Counted from the first letter of the stretch, positions 15,353 through 23,925 are shown. The stretch: 40,434 nt of DNA from Brevibacillus massiliensis (GCF_000311785.1 NZ_HE978556.1:1-40434), one strand, 5' to 3'. Notes: a model not told the origin generated them from the sequence alone. Program-made: numbers and translations.

Positions 15353-16564
15353 TTACTTCGGACTGACGCCGCGGGACAGCGGCTTTCGCCACAAGCTGTA
15401 CGCCACCCAACCGGAGCTGATCAAAAGCAACAGGCCCGTCATCAAGAACACGCCCTTCAGGCTCACGTAACCGGCTAAAAGCCCGCCAATCGTCGGCCCG
15501 AGCATGCTTCCCAGGGCTAGAAAGCTGTTATTGAATCCGAAGACGCGGCTGGTCATATGGGTCGGCGTCGCCTTGCGCAAAAGCGAGTTGACCGACGGCA
15601 GCAGCCCCCCGACAAACATCCCCAGCAGGAAGCGCAGCGCCACCAGCTGCCACACCTGTGTCACCATGGCCTGCGGGATAAAGATCAGCGCCGAGGCGAT
15701 CAGGCAGAACAGCAAAACTTTTTGCGAGCCAAAGCGATCCCCCAGTTTCCCCAGCTGCGGCGAGGCGATGACGTTGGCCGCCCCCATCGCAGCCGTGACC
15801 AATCCGGCGTAAAACGACACCCGCTCAGGCGACCCGAGCAAGCTTTTTACGTACATCGGCAGCACCGGGTTGATGCTTAAGAGAGCAAACTGAATCATGA
15901 CGGTAACCAGGAACAGCGCTGGCAGCGGCTGAGTCGAGAAGATCAGCTTGGCGTCCTCGCGCACACTGGTTTGCTTCCGAGCCGGCGGGGGCGTAAAGTT
16001 TTCCTTGACGGTGACCGTCACCAAAATCGTCGAGAGCAATACCAATGCACCAGTGATGACGAAAATCAGCCGGTAACCGATGATATCGGCCAAGAGTCCG
16101 CCAAACAGCGGCCCCATAATCGTCCCCGCTACGGTACTTGACTGCAAAACTCCCTGAGCCCAACCTACCTTCTCTTTGGGCGTTGCCGAAGCGATCAAAG
16201 CCGTCCCGGCGGGAATAATCCCTCCGACAGTGCCGTTTAAGAGGCGCAATCCCAAGAGATGCCAAACATTTCCAACCAATCCGGTCAGCGCAATGATCAC
16301 TGACATCGAATAGCCGGAACGTAAAATCATGATTTTGCGGCCGTACTTGTCAGCCAGATTGCCCCACAGCGGAGAGATCAGGCTTGCTGTGAGAAAATTG
16401 GCTCCGAAGACGATGCCGGCCCAAGCGGTTACCTGATGCGGGTCCTCCACGCCGAGCTCCGACTGGATAAACAAGGGCAGAAACGGCATCACCATGCTCA
16501 TCGCGGACATGACAATACAGAGGGCAAAGGATATGACAAATAAATTTCGCTTCCATATTTCCAT
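15353..16564 (-). CDS. MFS drug-efflux type transporter
   Basis: This is a 403-residue, 12-segment major facilitator protein. The loop motif GNLADKYGRK between segments 2 and 3 and a second copy GKLGDRFGSQ between segments 8 and 9 mark the DHA1 drug:proton antiporter type; GTVGGIIPAGTALI fits motif C-like regions. The ATG at 16564 follows GGAGG at 8 nt. It takes the place of ygaE-type genes in this cluster. The substrate is not deducible. Confidence 0.88.
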   Translation of the reverse strand: MEIWKRNLFVISFALCIVMSAMSMVMPFLPLFIQSELGVEDPHQVTAWAGIVFGANFLTASLISPLWGNLADKYGRKIMILRSGYSMSVIIALTGLVGNVWHLLGLRLLNGTVGGIIPAGTALIASATPKEKVGWAQGVLQSSTVAGTIMGPLFGGLLADIIGYRLIFVITGALVLLSTILVTVTVKENFTPPPARKQTSVREDAKLIFSTQPLPALFLVTVMIQFALLSINPVLPMYVKSLLGSPERVSFYAGLVTAAMGAANVIASPQLGKLGDRFGSQKVLLFCLIASALIFIPQAMVTQVWQLVALRFLLGMFVGGLLPSVNSLLRKATPTHMTSRVFGFNNSFLALGSMLGPTIGGLLAGYVSLKGVFLMTGLLLLISSGWVAYSLWRKPLSRGVSPK

Positions 16565-16597
16565 CCGGCACACCTCCAATCAAAACAACCAAAATGC

Positions 16598-16624
16598 AAA
16601 AAGCTGCCGTCGTGTCTCAGCAGC
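16598..16624 (-). terminator. Terminator between the ABC exporter and MFS genes
   Basis: Minus-strand arms GCTGCTG and CGGCAGC (16618-16624 and 16603-16609, one wobble pair) are followed by TTTTTGC. It would end the YgaD-like transcript before the MFS gene. Confidence 0.55.
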
Positions 16625-16686
16625 CCAAGAGTGGAAAACAGCTCCGGGCATGCATCGGCCCCATTCAGCCGGTACATGCCCAGTTG

Positions 16687-18489
16687 CTAGCAGCGCTCGT
16701 ATTCTTCCAACGGCGTTTCCTGAGCCGTCGTGTTAAAATCCTGTACACTCCACAGCGAATAGTATGCACCTTGCATCTCCAACAACTCTTCATGTGTTCC
16801 CATTTCCACAATTTGTCCTTCTTTCAATACCACGATGGCATCTGCGTGGGTAATCGTCGACAGCCGATGGGCGACGATAATCGTCGTCCGCCCTTTGGCA
16901 AGGTGTGACAGCGACTCCTGGATCATGTGCTCCGACTCCAGGTCAAGCGCAGATGTGGCTTCATCGAGAATCAAGATTCCCGGATTTTTCAAAAACACGC
17001 GGGCAATCGCGATCCGCTGCTTCTGACCTCCGGAGAGTTTGACGCCGCGCTCGCCCAATTCGGTGTCGTAGCCATCCGGCAAATCCATAATGAAGTCATG
17101 AGCGTTGGCAGCCTTTGCCGCAGCTATCACATCTTCTTCGGAAGCGTCCGGCCGGCCCATCAGGATGTTGGCCCGGGCGGAATCGCTGAACAGGATGTTG
17201 TCTTGCAAGACCATCCCGATGTGGCTGCGCAGATTTTGCTGCTGTACGTCGCGAATATCGACCCCGTCAATGAGAATCCGCCCTTCGGTCACATCCCAAA
17301 AACGGGGCAGCAAGCTGATTAGCGATGACTTTCCGCCCCCTGACATGCCCACCAGTGCCACTGTCTGGCCGGGCCGGATGGTCAGATTGATGTCTTTTAG
17401 CACCATCTCGCCCTCGTCGCGGTAGCGGAACGAGACACCCTCAAAGCGTATTTCCCCGCGTATCCGGCCGGTATCCGGATCGACCGGAAGCAGTCCGGCA
17501 TTCGGGCGATCCTGTATGTCGTACTCTTCGTCGATGAACTCAAACATTCGATCCATCGACGCCGTTGCTTGCGTCAAGGTCGTAGATGAGTTGACGAGCC
17601 GCCTGAGCGGAGTGTACAGGCGCTCCAGGTAGGCATAAAACGCAATCAGCGTCCCGACAGACAGATCGCCGCCAATGACATGATAACCGGCATAACCGAT
17701 GACGAGCAGCGGAGTGATGTCGGTCACCGTATTGACTGCCGAAAAAGTGTAAGCATTCCAGCTTGTCTGTGCCAACGCCTTGTTCAGGTAATGTTTGTTC
17801 TGCTTGTCAAACTGTTTTTCCTCATGCTTCTCCAAAGCGAAGCTGCGAATGATGGAGATTCCGCTGACCCGCTCGTGCAGATGGCTCTGTACCTGGGCCA
17901 AAGCCGCCGAACGATCCCTGGTCAGCTGGCGCAGCCGCTTGTAGAAAAATTTTACGGCAAATGCATACAGCGGGAACACGATCAGCGCGACGAGCGTCAG
18001 CGGGACGTCCATGGACAGCATGATCACGACGGTTAAGCTGATCGTGATCAAGTCGAGCCAGATGTTCATCAGCCCTGTTTCGATAAAGCTCCTGGTCTGC
18101 TCGACGTCGTTAATGACGCGGGAGATGACTTCGCCAACCTTATGGTTATTGTAGTAGCTCAGCGACAAGCGCTGGATATGGGAGAACAATTGATTGCGGA
18201 TATCGTAAAGGATGCGGCTGGACACCCACTGGGCATAGTACTGCCGCAAGTACTCCACTGGAGCCCGAACTACCGTAAACACGAAGAGCGCAGCAGCCAT
18301 CAACCAAAACAACTGTCGGAGTTTTTCATCCGTTGACAGATTGCTGGGAAGCAGGTCATCAATGACGTATTTCAGGATCAAAGGCATGAGCAGCGGTATT
18401 CCGAACTTCAGGATTCCAATGAAAATCGTCAGCAGAATCTTACCGGAATACGGCTTTACAAAGGCCAGATAGCGCTTAATGCTCTTCAT
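16687..18489 (-). CDS. YgaD-like ABC exporter (fused membrane and ATPase domains)
   Basis: This 600-residue half-transporter forms a homodimer or pairs with another. Residues about 15-310 contain six membrane helices (ABC type-1 fold), and about 345-585 the ATPase: Walker [11 protein letters not shown]-loop [10 protein letters not shown], signature KLSGGQKQR, Walker [14 protein letters not shown]-loop IIVAHRLST. The order next to YgaC and gsaB matches B. subtilis YgaD. The ATG at 18489 has GAGGAGGG at 6 nt. Relatives export lipids or drugs; the substrate is unknown here. Confidence 0.92.
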   Translation of the reverse strand: MKSIKRYLAFVKPYSGKILLTIFIGILKFGIPLLMPLILKYVIDDLLPSNLSTDEKLRQLFWLMAAALFVFTVVRAPVEYLRQYYAQWVSSRILYDIRNQLFSHIQRLSLSYYNNHKVGEVISRVINDVEQTRSFIETGLMNIWLDLITISLTVVIMLSMDVPLTLVALIVFPLYAFAVKFFYKRLRQLTRDRSAALAQVQSHLHERVSGISIIRSFALEKHEEKQFDKQNKHYLNKALAQTSWNAYTFSAVNTVTDITPLLVIGYAGYHVIGGDLSVGTLIAFYAYLERLYTPLRRLVNSSTTLTQATASMDRMFEFIDEEYDIQDRPNAGLLPVDPDTGRIRGEIRFEGVSFRYRDEGEMVLKDINLTIRPGQTVALVGMSGGGKSSLISLLPRFWDVTEGRILIDGVDIRDVQQQNLRSHIGMVLQDNILFSDSARANILMGRPDASEEDVIAAAKAANAHDFIMDLPDGYDTELGERGVKLSGGQKQRIAIARVFLKNPGILILDEATSALDLESEHMIQESLSHLAKGRTTIIVAHRLSTITHADAIVVLKEGQIVEMGTHEELLEMQGAYYSLWSVQDFNTTAQETPLEEYERC

Positions 18490-18562
18490 GCCATCCCTCC
18501 TCTTTCAAAGCCTCGATTATTCGATTTTACACCTTTCCTGCCGCTTTGTCTCGCGCACAAAG

Positions 18563-18599
18563 AAAAAATCCTTCCCCCGGAATTCCGGGAGAAGGATTT
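18563..18599 (-). terminator. Terminator of the DUF402 gene
   Basis: Minus-strand hairpin with 15-nt arms (18585-18599 and 18566-18580) around AATT, one mismatch, followed by a run of T that overlaps the arm end. The DUF402 stop codon overlaps its 5' arm. Confidence 0.8.
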
Positions 18600-19134
18600 A
18601 TCCTTCGTCGACGCGTACAAGCAAGTACCGCTCGTACCACCGTTCGACGAACCCGTTTTGAAATGGACCGCGCCTCGCTTGGACCCAATCGATCACCTCT
18701 TGAACAGCCTGACGCACCCGCTCCGTCACTTGCGGCGGATAGTTCATCTGGCGGCTGTGAAGCGCAAACTCTTCTTCGTCGAGTATCGAGTAGGTCAAGT
18801 CAGGATACACTTTTACATCCAAGTCGTAATCGATGTAGCTGAGCAGATTTCCCTTTAAGCTAAACGGGGAGCCGATGTTGCAATAATAGTAAATGCCATC
18901 GTCGCGAATCATCGCGATCGTATTAAACCACTGCCCCCGGCCAAATGTACATATTGCCGGTTCGCGCGTTCGCCACTCACGCCCGTCCGACTCTGTTACC
19001 TTTACCCGGTCGTTGCCCCCGATAAGCACCGCATCACTCGTATGGATCAAGGTAGTCTTATCCCATGAACGATGAAAGGAATGATCGTGTTTAAAACTTT
19101 CAATGCGGATCGTTGTTCCAGGTGCTGGCGACAT
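18598..19134 (-). CDS. ygaC: DUF402 nucleoside tri/diphosphate phosphatase (YgaC)
   Basis: This is a 178-residue cytoplasmic protein of the DUF402/FomD-like barrel family. Conserved blocks are IYYYCNIGSPF and the acidic metal-binding stretch YIDYDLDVKVYPD with a following DEEEF. Characterised members (Ntdp) hydrolyse nucleoside tri- and diphosphates with divalent metal. The ATG at 19134 follows AAAGGGGAG. It neighbours the YgaD-like exporter exactly as ygaC does in B. subtilis. Enzymatic activity here is inferred from the family. Confidence 0.88.
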   Translation of the reverse strand: MSPAPGTTIRIESFKHDHSFHRSWDKTTLIHTSDAVLIGGNDRVKVTESDGREWRTREPAICTFGRGQWFNTIAMIRDDGIYYYCNIGSPFSLKGNLLSYIDYDLDVKVYPDLTYSILDEEEFALHSRQMNYPPQVTERVRQAVQEVIDWVQARRGPFQNGFVERWYERYLLVRVDEG

Positions 19135-19187
19135 GACTCTCCCCTTTCTTCTCTTCTCTATCTATAGTGAGGAAACGCGCCAGTTTC

Positions 19188-19601
19188 TCACGAAGAGAGC
19201 TTTTTGGAAAGTGTAACATATTTTTGCATTTCGTAGCCAAGCGCGCGATAGAACGGCAGTACCTTATGGTTTTCTTGATTGACCATGATCAGAACCCTGT
19301 TTACTCCGCGCTGTTGGAACCGGGTCTCGATCGCCTGTACCAGTTGTCGCCCAATCCCCGATCCCTGCAGGTCCGGGCGGACGGCAAGCCTGTAAAAGTA
19401 CGCGTGCGTTCCATCGATCGTTCCGACAACGACTCCCACCACTTCTCCATCTTGCTCAGCAACCATCACAAGTTCGCTGTCCCAAGCGAGCTGTTTCGCA
19501 AGGGCGTCAAACGTCTCCGACTCAGTCTCATTGAGGCCGGTTTCTTGCCAAATACGAGTTATTGCAGCGTAGTCACCGAGGCGAAATGAACGGATCAGCA
19601 T
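19188..19601 (-). CDS. GNAT family N-acetyltransferase
   Basis: A 137-residue single-domain acetyl-CoA-dependent transferase. Motif A is present as LAVRPDLQGSGIGRQLVQAI (acetyl-CoA pyrophosphate loop Q-x-x-G-x-G), and the C-terminal VNQENHKVLPFYRALGYEM has the usual motif B Asn and aromatic residues. The ATG at 19601 follows AGGAGG at 8 nt. A possible -10 TACAAT lies at 19634-19639. The acceptor substrate is unknown. It is not part of the B. subtilis yga block. Confidence 0.88.
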   Translation of the reverse strand: MLIRSFRLGDYAAITRIWQETGLNETESETFDALAKQLAWDSELVMVAEQDGEVVGVVVGTIDGTHAYFYRLAVRPDLQGSGIGRQLVQAIETRFQQRGVNRVLIMVNQENHKVLPFYRALGYEMQKYVTLSKKLSS

Positions 19602-19604
19602 CAA

Positions 19605-20057
19605 TAAGGCCTCCTTAGCTGGCTTCTCATTCTATTGTACACCACAAGAAACAGTTTGTCTGCTGCCGGCAAATCAATGCGCTCGCCAGGGTTACGTGTG
19701 AAAAGCGTCCGGCCAGTGTCCGCTCAGCCGAACGTTGCAGCAATTCGGCCCGGTGGGAAAATGCCTGTCTTCATCCTTAGTTTAGCCCCTTCCTGGACAC
19801 ATAATAACAACGCTTTACTGTTTATCTGTACGGTATTTCTCTGTTGTCATTAAATAGCAACTCTCATTATACACAGTCTCCGCCTATCATGCACGTTTGA
19901 ATGAATGCGGCGGCAGATTCCGGATGCCCCTTAATCACACCTGGACATGATGGACCAGGCGTGCCTGAAAAAAAAGCTTCTGTTTTAAAAAAATCTTTAC
20001 ACAGGGAATTTTTTGCCATATTATATCTTATATACACTTTGAAGGGAGGAACGACAT
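19605..20057. other. Non-coding stretch with structured RNA potential
   Basis: No convincing gene is visible in about 450 bp. On the minus strand there is an extended -10 TGTATAAT (19866-19873). About 70 bp downstream begins a nest of pairing segments: GTGTCC/GGACAC (19795-19800 with 19716-19721), GCCGAA/TTCGGC (19744-19749 with 19727-19732), and GGCCGG partners around 19709-19714 and 19747-19753. This could be a long structured leader for the acetyltransferase gene or an independent small RNA. It matches no riboswitch class I know. Confidence 0.35.
19996..20024 (+). promoter_or_regulatory. Sigma-A promoter of the micro-ORF cluster
   Basis: -35 TTTACA (19996-20001), 17-bp spacer, -10 TATTAT (20019-20024), some 34 bp ahead of the 23-residue ORF. 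Confidence 0.65.
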
Positions 20058-20129
20058 ATGAACATGAACAAGCAGATCGGACCAATTTCATATGGCGGCA
20101 CTTCCTCCGACCGGTGTGAATGCTCTTAA
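20058..20129 (+). CDS. Micro-ORF, 23 residues, Cys-containing C-terminus
   Basis: ATG at 20058 follows GGGAGGA at 7 nt and encodes MNMNKQIGPISYGG, then TSSDRCECS and a stop. It has its own near-consensus promoter (19996-20024) and a terminator (20158-20194), so it is one small transcription unit. No family is recognised. The short lead followed by a Gly/Ser/Cys tail loosely recalls precursor or signalling peptides, but no maturation or export gene lies beside it. It sits where B. subtilis has sspE, yet it has no SASP-like composition. Confidence 0.5.
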   Translation: MNMNKQIGPISYGGTSSDRCECS

Positions 20130-20157
20130 GGCATTCTCATTTCCAGAAATACATATT

Positions 20158-20194
20158 AAACCGTAGGTGGCGTGTTGCTGCTTACGGTTTTTTA
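20158..20194 (+). terminator. Terminator of the 23-residue ORF
   Basis: Arms AAACCGTA (20158-20165) and TACGGTTT (20183-20190) followed by TTTATAC. Confidence 0.75.
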
Positions 20195-20210
20195 TACTCT
20201 TTTTTAGATG

Positions 20211-20246
20211 AAGGCCGTAGGATTTTGCTGTTCCGCGGCCTTTTTC
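20211..20246 (+). terminator. Second hairpin terminator upstream of the yrzI unit
   Basis: Arms AAGGCCG (20211-20217) and CGGCCTT (20236-20242) followed by TTTC. It comes only 17 bp after the previous terminator, so it is either a backup or an attenuator for the downstream small ORFs. Confidence 0.6.
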
Positions 20247-20288
20247 TATATAAGTTTTACACCTGACAAAATGAAGGAGGAATGCAGG

Positions 20289-20354
20289 ATGAGACCAAGA
20301 CACCGACGCCAACTGATGAGATTCACAGGAGTGAAATCGCTGGACGGAACCTGA
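20289..20354 (+). CDS. Possible basic leader peptide, 21 residues
   Basis: ATG at 20289 lies 8 nt after a strong GAAGGAGG and opens MRPRHRRQLMRF followed by TGVKSLDGT. It is very basic at its N-terminus. An in-frame ATG at 20271 also exists but lacks a ribosome site. It ends 35 bp before the YrzI-like ORF and could be a leader or translationally linked peptide. No family is recognised, and at this length coding status is uncertain. Confidence 0.35.
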   Translation: MRPRHRRQLMRFTGVKSLDGT

Positions 20355-20389
20355 CTGACGAATGACCTTTACATGAGAGGAGGCTTTCC

Positions 20390-20551
20390 ATGCGAATCTC
20401 AATGATCTTTTTTACCATTGTCATCGAGCGCAAACGGAAAAGCTGCCAGGAGAAGCTGCAATCCTATTTGCAGGAAAAGGCGATCGCGGAGCTGGAAGCG
20501 AAGCGGCATCGCCAAGCTGCCGAATACCCTGGATACTGTACGAGACTGTAG
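20390..20551 (+). CDS. yrzI: YrzI family small protein
   Basis: 53 residues from ATG 20390, behind GAGAGGAGG at 6 nt. An N-terminal hydrophobic stretch, ISMIFFTIVI, is followed by ERKRKS and a long amphipathic helix (about 18-45) ending in YPGYCTRL. This pattern, a FFT-hydrophobic start and then a charged helix, matches the YrzI small-protein family of Bacillus (described as probable sporulation-related). It is too short for most gene finders and is followed by a terminator shared with mutY. Confidence 0.7.
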   Translation: MRISMIFFTIVIERKRKSCQEKLQSYLQEKAIAELEAKRHRQAAEYPGYCTRL

Positions 20552-20575
20552 GAAAAGCTTCAATTGAAGCCCTCA

Positions 20576-20610
20576 CCAAAAAAACCGGCTCCCACCATGC
20601 AGGGAGCCGG
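20576..20610 (-). terminator. Terminator of mutY
   Basis: Ten-bp perfect arms ACCGGCTCCC (20583-20592) and GGGAGCCGGT (20601-20610), followed on the minus strand by a run of T. It may also slow transcripts from yrzI. Confidence 0.85.
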
Positions 20611-20613
20611 TTG

Positions 20614-21729
20614 CTATTCCTCAGCCGTTTTTTTGGCCAGTGCTTGCATGATTTTACTATGGGCGACCGGAAAAGCGTACGCCTGAAGCTGATCCTGCGG
20701 CACGAATCGGGCCGAACCCGCGGTGACGACGCCCGCTTCGTACTCGTACAGATACACGTCCAGCTCCCAGTGCAAATGGGAAAATGTATGCTGGACGCGG
20801 GTCAGCTCTCCGCCATAGCTGGCCGTGATCCCGTAGCGGTCTTCGAGCAGTTCTTCCAGCAGGTCGGCCGGGTCCAGGCGGGGCTTGACCTCCACCATCG
20901 GAAATTCCCACATTCCCGCGAGCAGCCCCTGTTCAGGCCGCCTGTTGATCAGCAGTTCATCCCCCCGGCGCACGACAGCCACCAGGTAGTGGATAGGCCG
21001 CGGAGGCTTCGCTTTTCCTTTGACAGGGAGTTGATCCTGAACGCCTTCTCTGCGGGCCAGGCAGTAGTCGAAGACCGGACAGGTGAGGCACTGGGGATTG
21101 CGAGGCAGGCAGATCAATGCCCCCAATTCCATCAGCGCCTGGTTAAAGTCCCCTGCTCTGTCAGCGGGAATCGTCTGGCGCACCAGCTCTTCGAAGATCA
21201 CTCGGGTGGAAGGCTTGGCTATGTCGTCTTCCATGTACAAGAGGCGTGAAAAGACCCGCATGACATTGCCGTCGACAGCAGGTTCCGGTTTCCCGTAGGC
21301 AATGCTTAAAATAGCTCCGGCCGTATAGGGGCCGACTCCTTTTAACCTGGAAATCTCCTCGATCGTGTCGGGGACGTAGCCGCCGTACTCCTCTTTCACC
21401 TGACGGGCGGCAGCCTGCAGGTTGCGGGCCCGCGAGTAGTAACCGAGCCCTTCCCACGCCTTCAGCACCTGGTCTTCCGGCGCCTCTGCCAGGGCTTCCA
21501 CATTGGGGAATTGCTGCATAAAATTTTCGTAGTACGGTTTGACTGTCTCTACCCGTGTCTGCTGCAGCATGATTTCCGACACCCAGACGCGATAGGGATC
21601 GTTGTTGATGCGCCAAGGCAGATCGCGCTTTTGCCCGTCGTACCAAGCGAGTAAATCACGGTGAAACCCAAAAACCTGAAATTCATCAGGCAGCTTAACT
21701 GCCGGTCGTCCTGTCGTTTTTCTAGCCAT
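20614..21729 (-). CDS. mutY: A/G-specific adenine glycosylase MutY
   Basis: This 371-residue base-excision enzyme removes adenine mispaired with 8-oxoguanine. The catalytic Glu is in VSEIMLQQTRVETV, the helix-hairpin-helix is LKGVGPYTAGAI and the Asp is in AVDGNVMRVFSR. The 4Fe-4S loop is C-x6-C-x2-C-x5-C (CLPRNPQCLTCPVFDYC). The C-terminal 130 residues form the NUDIX-like domain (FSHLHWELDVYLYE region) that recognises 8-oxoguanine. ATG 21729 is chosen because the first residues MARKTTGR lead straight into the domain; the longer frame to 21924 overlaps the preceding gene. With nth and bcp it makes this region rich in oxidative-damage functions. Confidence 0.95.
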   Translation of the reverse strand: MARKTTGRPAVKLPDEFQVFGFHRDLLAWYDGQKRDLPWRINNDPYRVWVSEIMLQQTRVETVKPYYENFMQQFPNVEALAEAPEDQVLKAWEGLGYYSRARNLQAAARQVKEEYGGYVPDTIEEISRLKGVGPYTAGAILSIAYGKPEPAVDGNVMRVFSRLLYMEDDIAKPSTRVIFEELVRQTIPADRAGDFNQALMELGALICLPRNPQCLTCPVFDYCLARREGVQDQLPVKGKAKPPRPIHYLVAVVRRGDELLINRRPEQGLLAGMWEFPMVEVKPRLDPADLLEELLEDRYGITASYGGELTRVQHTFSHLHWELDVYLYEYEAGVVTAGSARFVPQDQLQAYAFPVAHSKIMQALAKKTAEE

Positions 21730-22042
21730 CGCCTCTTCGCTTCTCCTCCTGTTGTTTCGCTGCCGCCGGTTGAAAGGCCCAGACGTGTATTTTCGCGGAA
21801 CCTCCTGCGATGCAGTGATCCAGCGGTCCGCCCTCTGTCCGCCATCGCTTGATATCGTAATAGACCGACTCGTCAGCCACCTCGAACATCTCGACAAACA
21901 AGCCAGGCTGGTCAAATCCTTCAAAACAGCGGTAGTTCATGCCGCCGCGGCTTTGTGTTTGCCGCTCCAACTCGGCTATGCCTCCTATTGCCTCTTCCCT
22001 TTTCCCATCCACTATTTTATACTCAATGAAAATCGTCAGCAT
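21722..22042 (-). CDS. Hypothetical protein, possible dimeric alpha/beta-barrel (ABM-like)
   Basis: 106 residues from ATG 22042, with GGAGG 9 nt upstream. The start MLTIFIEYKI, then helix KREEAIGGIAELERQT and a later strand FVEMFEVADES followed by YYDIKRW, look like the ferredoxin-like fold of antibiotic-biosynthesis-monooxygenase and related dimeric barrels; this is a fold-level impression, not a match to a known family. The stop overlaps the mutY start by 8 bp, so the two genes are translationally coupled. B. subtilis has a different small gene (yfhS) near this place. Confidence 0.65.
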   Translation of the reverse strand: MLTIFIEYKIVDGKREEAIGGIAELERQTQSRGGMNYRCFEGFDQPGLFVEMFEVADESVYYDIKRWRTEGGPLDHCIAGGSAKIHVWAFQPAAAKQQEEKRRGDG

Positions 22043-22242
22043 GCCGCTCGACCTCCCCGTTTGGCTCCCTTTCATCTTACCACCTCAACTTCTTGCGGCA
22101 AGAGCAGGTTTTGCAAAAAACAGGCGCGGGGAACGAATTTTTGCAAAGCTGCGGAATTCTCGGCGCTGAATCGTTATAATAAGAAGTGAATCGGCAAAAA
22201 TAATCCCCACATTACGTTCGGATGAAAGGAGAGACTCACCGC

Positions 22243-23244
22243 TTGGACACCGCCACACACTTTGCGATGGGATTCGGTCTGGCCGCTCTGGCTCATCTTG
22301 ACCCCGTCGTCGCAACTGCACCCGGTTTGGCTGAGGCCGTCATGCTCGGTACCGTAATCGGATCGCAGGCTCCAGATCTCGACGGCCTGACACGCCTGTT
22401 GGGGAGTTCCGCCTACATTCGCAATCACCGGGGTGTATCCCACTCCATACCCGCCCTGTTTCTTTGGACCACGGCCATCTTTCTTTTCATCCAATCCTTT
22501 ATGACCCAAGTGTACTGGGGACATCTGTTGGCCTGGATCTTTTTGGCCGTCTGTCTGCATGTATTCGTCGACCTGTTTAATGCATACGGCACGCAGGGCC
22601 TTTCTCCTTTTAGCAAAAAATGGATAGCGTTGAATTGGATCTTCATTTTTGACCCTTTCATCTTCGGCTCCCACCTGGTCGGCTTTATGCTGTGGATGGC
22701 CGGCGCCCACCCCGGGCAAGTCTTTATGTACATCTACCTGCTGATCGCCGGGTATTACTACCTCCGCTACCGCATGCACAAGCGGGCAACCGAGGCTGTG
22801 GTCCGGTCGCTGAAGGTCGAGGGTGAGTACACCATCATCCCGACCATTTCGCTGAACCAGTGGACGTTTGTCGTCAAGACAGCCACCCGTTGGTATGTCG
22901 GGGAAGTGCACGGAACCGAATCGATCATCCTCGACACGTTTACGATCAAACCGGAGAATGAATGGGTAAGGGCAGCCAAGGCAGATAAAAAAGTGAAATC
23001 GTTTTTGTCCTTTACCAAACTCGCCCACGTAGAAGTGCGCGAACAAAGCTTCGGTTACGAGGTGAGGTGGTTCGACCTGCGCTACCGGGCCCGCAACCTG
23101 GGGCGGAGCCACTATATGTTAGTCGCTTGTGTCTACCTGGATAAAGAGGGGCAGATTCGCGACTCATTCACCGGCTGGATCCATCGAGGCGAAGAGCAGT
23201 TGGCGAAAAAGCTTGATCCGGAAAAGGAAATCCAACTGGGTTAA
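22243..23244 (+). CDS. yfhP: YfhP-family membrane-bound metal-dependent hydrolase
   Basis: A 333-residue protein of the DUF457/YdjM-like family. The N-terminal half has about four membrane segments and the conserved acid/His pattern: THFAMGFG, GSQAPDLDGL, RNHRGVSHS and HVFVDLFNAYGTQ. The C-terminal 150 residues are soluble. TTG at 22243 is chosen because AAAGGAGAG lies 9 nt upstream; the in-frame ATG at 22222 overlaps that site. The position beside mutY matches B. subtilis. YfhP has been linked to control of the neighbouring genes there, but the catalytic activity is not established. Confidence 0.85.
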   Translation: MDTATHFAMGFGLAALAHLDPVVATAPGLAEAVMLGTVIGSQAPDLDGLTRLLGSSAYIRNHRGVSHSIPALFLWTTAIFLFIQSFMTQVYWGHLLAWIFLAVCLHVFVDLFNAYGTQGLSPFSKKWIALNWIFIFDPFIFGSHLVGFMLWMAGAHPGQVFMYIYLLIAGYYYLRYRMHKRATEAVVRSLKVEGEYTIIPTISLNQWTFVVKTATRWYVGEVHGTESIILDTFTIKPENEWVRAAKADKKVKSFLSFTKLAHVEVREQSFGYEVRWFDLRYRARNLGRSHYMLVACVYLDKEGQIRDSFTGWIHRGEEQLAKKLDPEKEIQLG

Positions 23245-23264
23245 AAACCTTAGGCAAAATGCTA

Positions 23265-23298
23265 AAAACCCGCCCTTGAAAGTTCAGGGGCGGGTTTT
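23265..23298. terminator. Bidirectional terminator between yfhP and sodA
   Basis: 16-nt arms AAAACCCGCCCTTGAA (23265-23280) and TTCAGGGGCGGGTTTT (23283-23298), with one mismatch, flanked by A and T runs. Confidence 0.85.
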
Positions 23299-23316
23299 GT
23301 GTATATCATTCGTCTT

Positions 23317-23925
23317 TTAGCGGGCAGCCTCGTAACGCTTGCCTACTTCTTCCCAGTTCACTACGTTCCAGAAAGCGGCGATGTAGTCAGGGCGCTTGTT
23401 TTGATACTTCAGGTAATAAGCATGCTCCCATACGTCCAGACCCATGACCGGCTTTTTGCCTTCCATCAGCGGGTTGTCCTGGTTTGGCGTGGACGTGATC
23501 GCCAGTTTGCCGTTGTCGACGACCAGCCAAGCCCAGCCGGAACCAAAACGGCCTGCAGCAGCTTTAGCAAACTCGGATTTGAAGTTGTCGAAGCTGCCAA
23601 ATGCGCTGTTGATCGCATCAGCCAGTGCGCCAGTCGGAGCACCGCCGCCATTTGGGCTGAGGATTTCCCAGAACATGGAGTGGTTGGCATGGCCGCCTCC
23701 GTTGTTGCGAACCGCTGTACGGATCGCCTCCGGTACAGCATCCAGGTTGCTGATCAGCTCTTCGACGGACTTGGACTGAAGATCAGCGTGTCCCTCAAGT
23801 GCTGCGTTCAGGTTGTTTACGTAGGTAGCGTGGTGGCGATCATGGTGAATTTCCATGGTCAGCGCGTCAAAATGCGGTTCCAATGCATTGAATGCATAAG
23901 GCAGAGCAGGAAGTTGGTACGCCAT
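23317..23925 (-). CDS. sodA: Superoxide dismutase (Mn type)
   Basis: This 202-residue enzyme converts superoxide to hydrogen peroxide and oxygen. Metal ligands are visible as the His in [13 protein letters not shown], the His in [11 protein letters not shown], and Asp and His in [13 protein letters not shown]. The Gly-rich GGGGHA context and the Gln in TPNQDNPL are typical of manganese enzymes. Length is usual. The ATG at 23925 follows AAGGAGGAG. It has its own promoter (23974-24002) and terminator. In B. subtilis sodA lies elsewhere; here it joins perR, bcp, nth and mutY. Confidence 0.96.
   Translation of the reverse strand: MAYQLPALPYAFNALEPHFDALTMEIHHDRHHATYVNNLNAALEGHADLQSKSVEELISNLDAVPEAIRTAVRNNGGGHANHSMFWEILSPNGGGAPTGALADAINSAFGSFDNFKSEFAKAAAGRFGSGWAWLVVDNGKLAITSTPNQDNPLMEGKKPVMGLDVWEHAYYLKYQNKRPDYIAAFWNVVNWEEVGKRYEAAR

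Noticed and set aside
19867-20091. Minus-strand ORF containing MAKNSLCKDFFKTEAFF
   Set aside because: No good ribosome site precedes its ATG, it is antisense to the clear promoter of the 23-residue ORF and its end overlaps a promoter; only a weak candidate.
22174-23112. 312-codon minus-strand open frame
   Set aside because: Antisense to yfhP; no ribosome site or motif.
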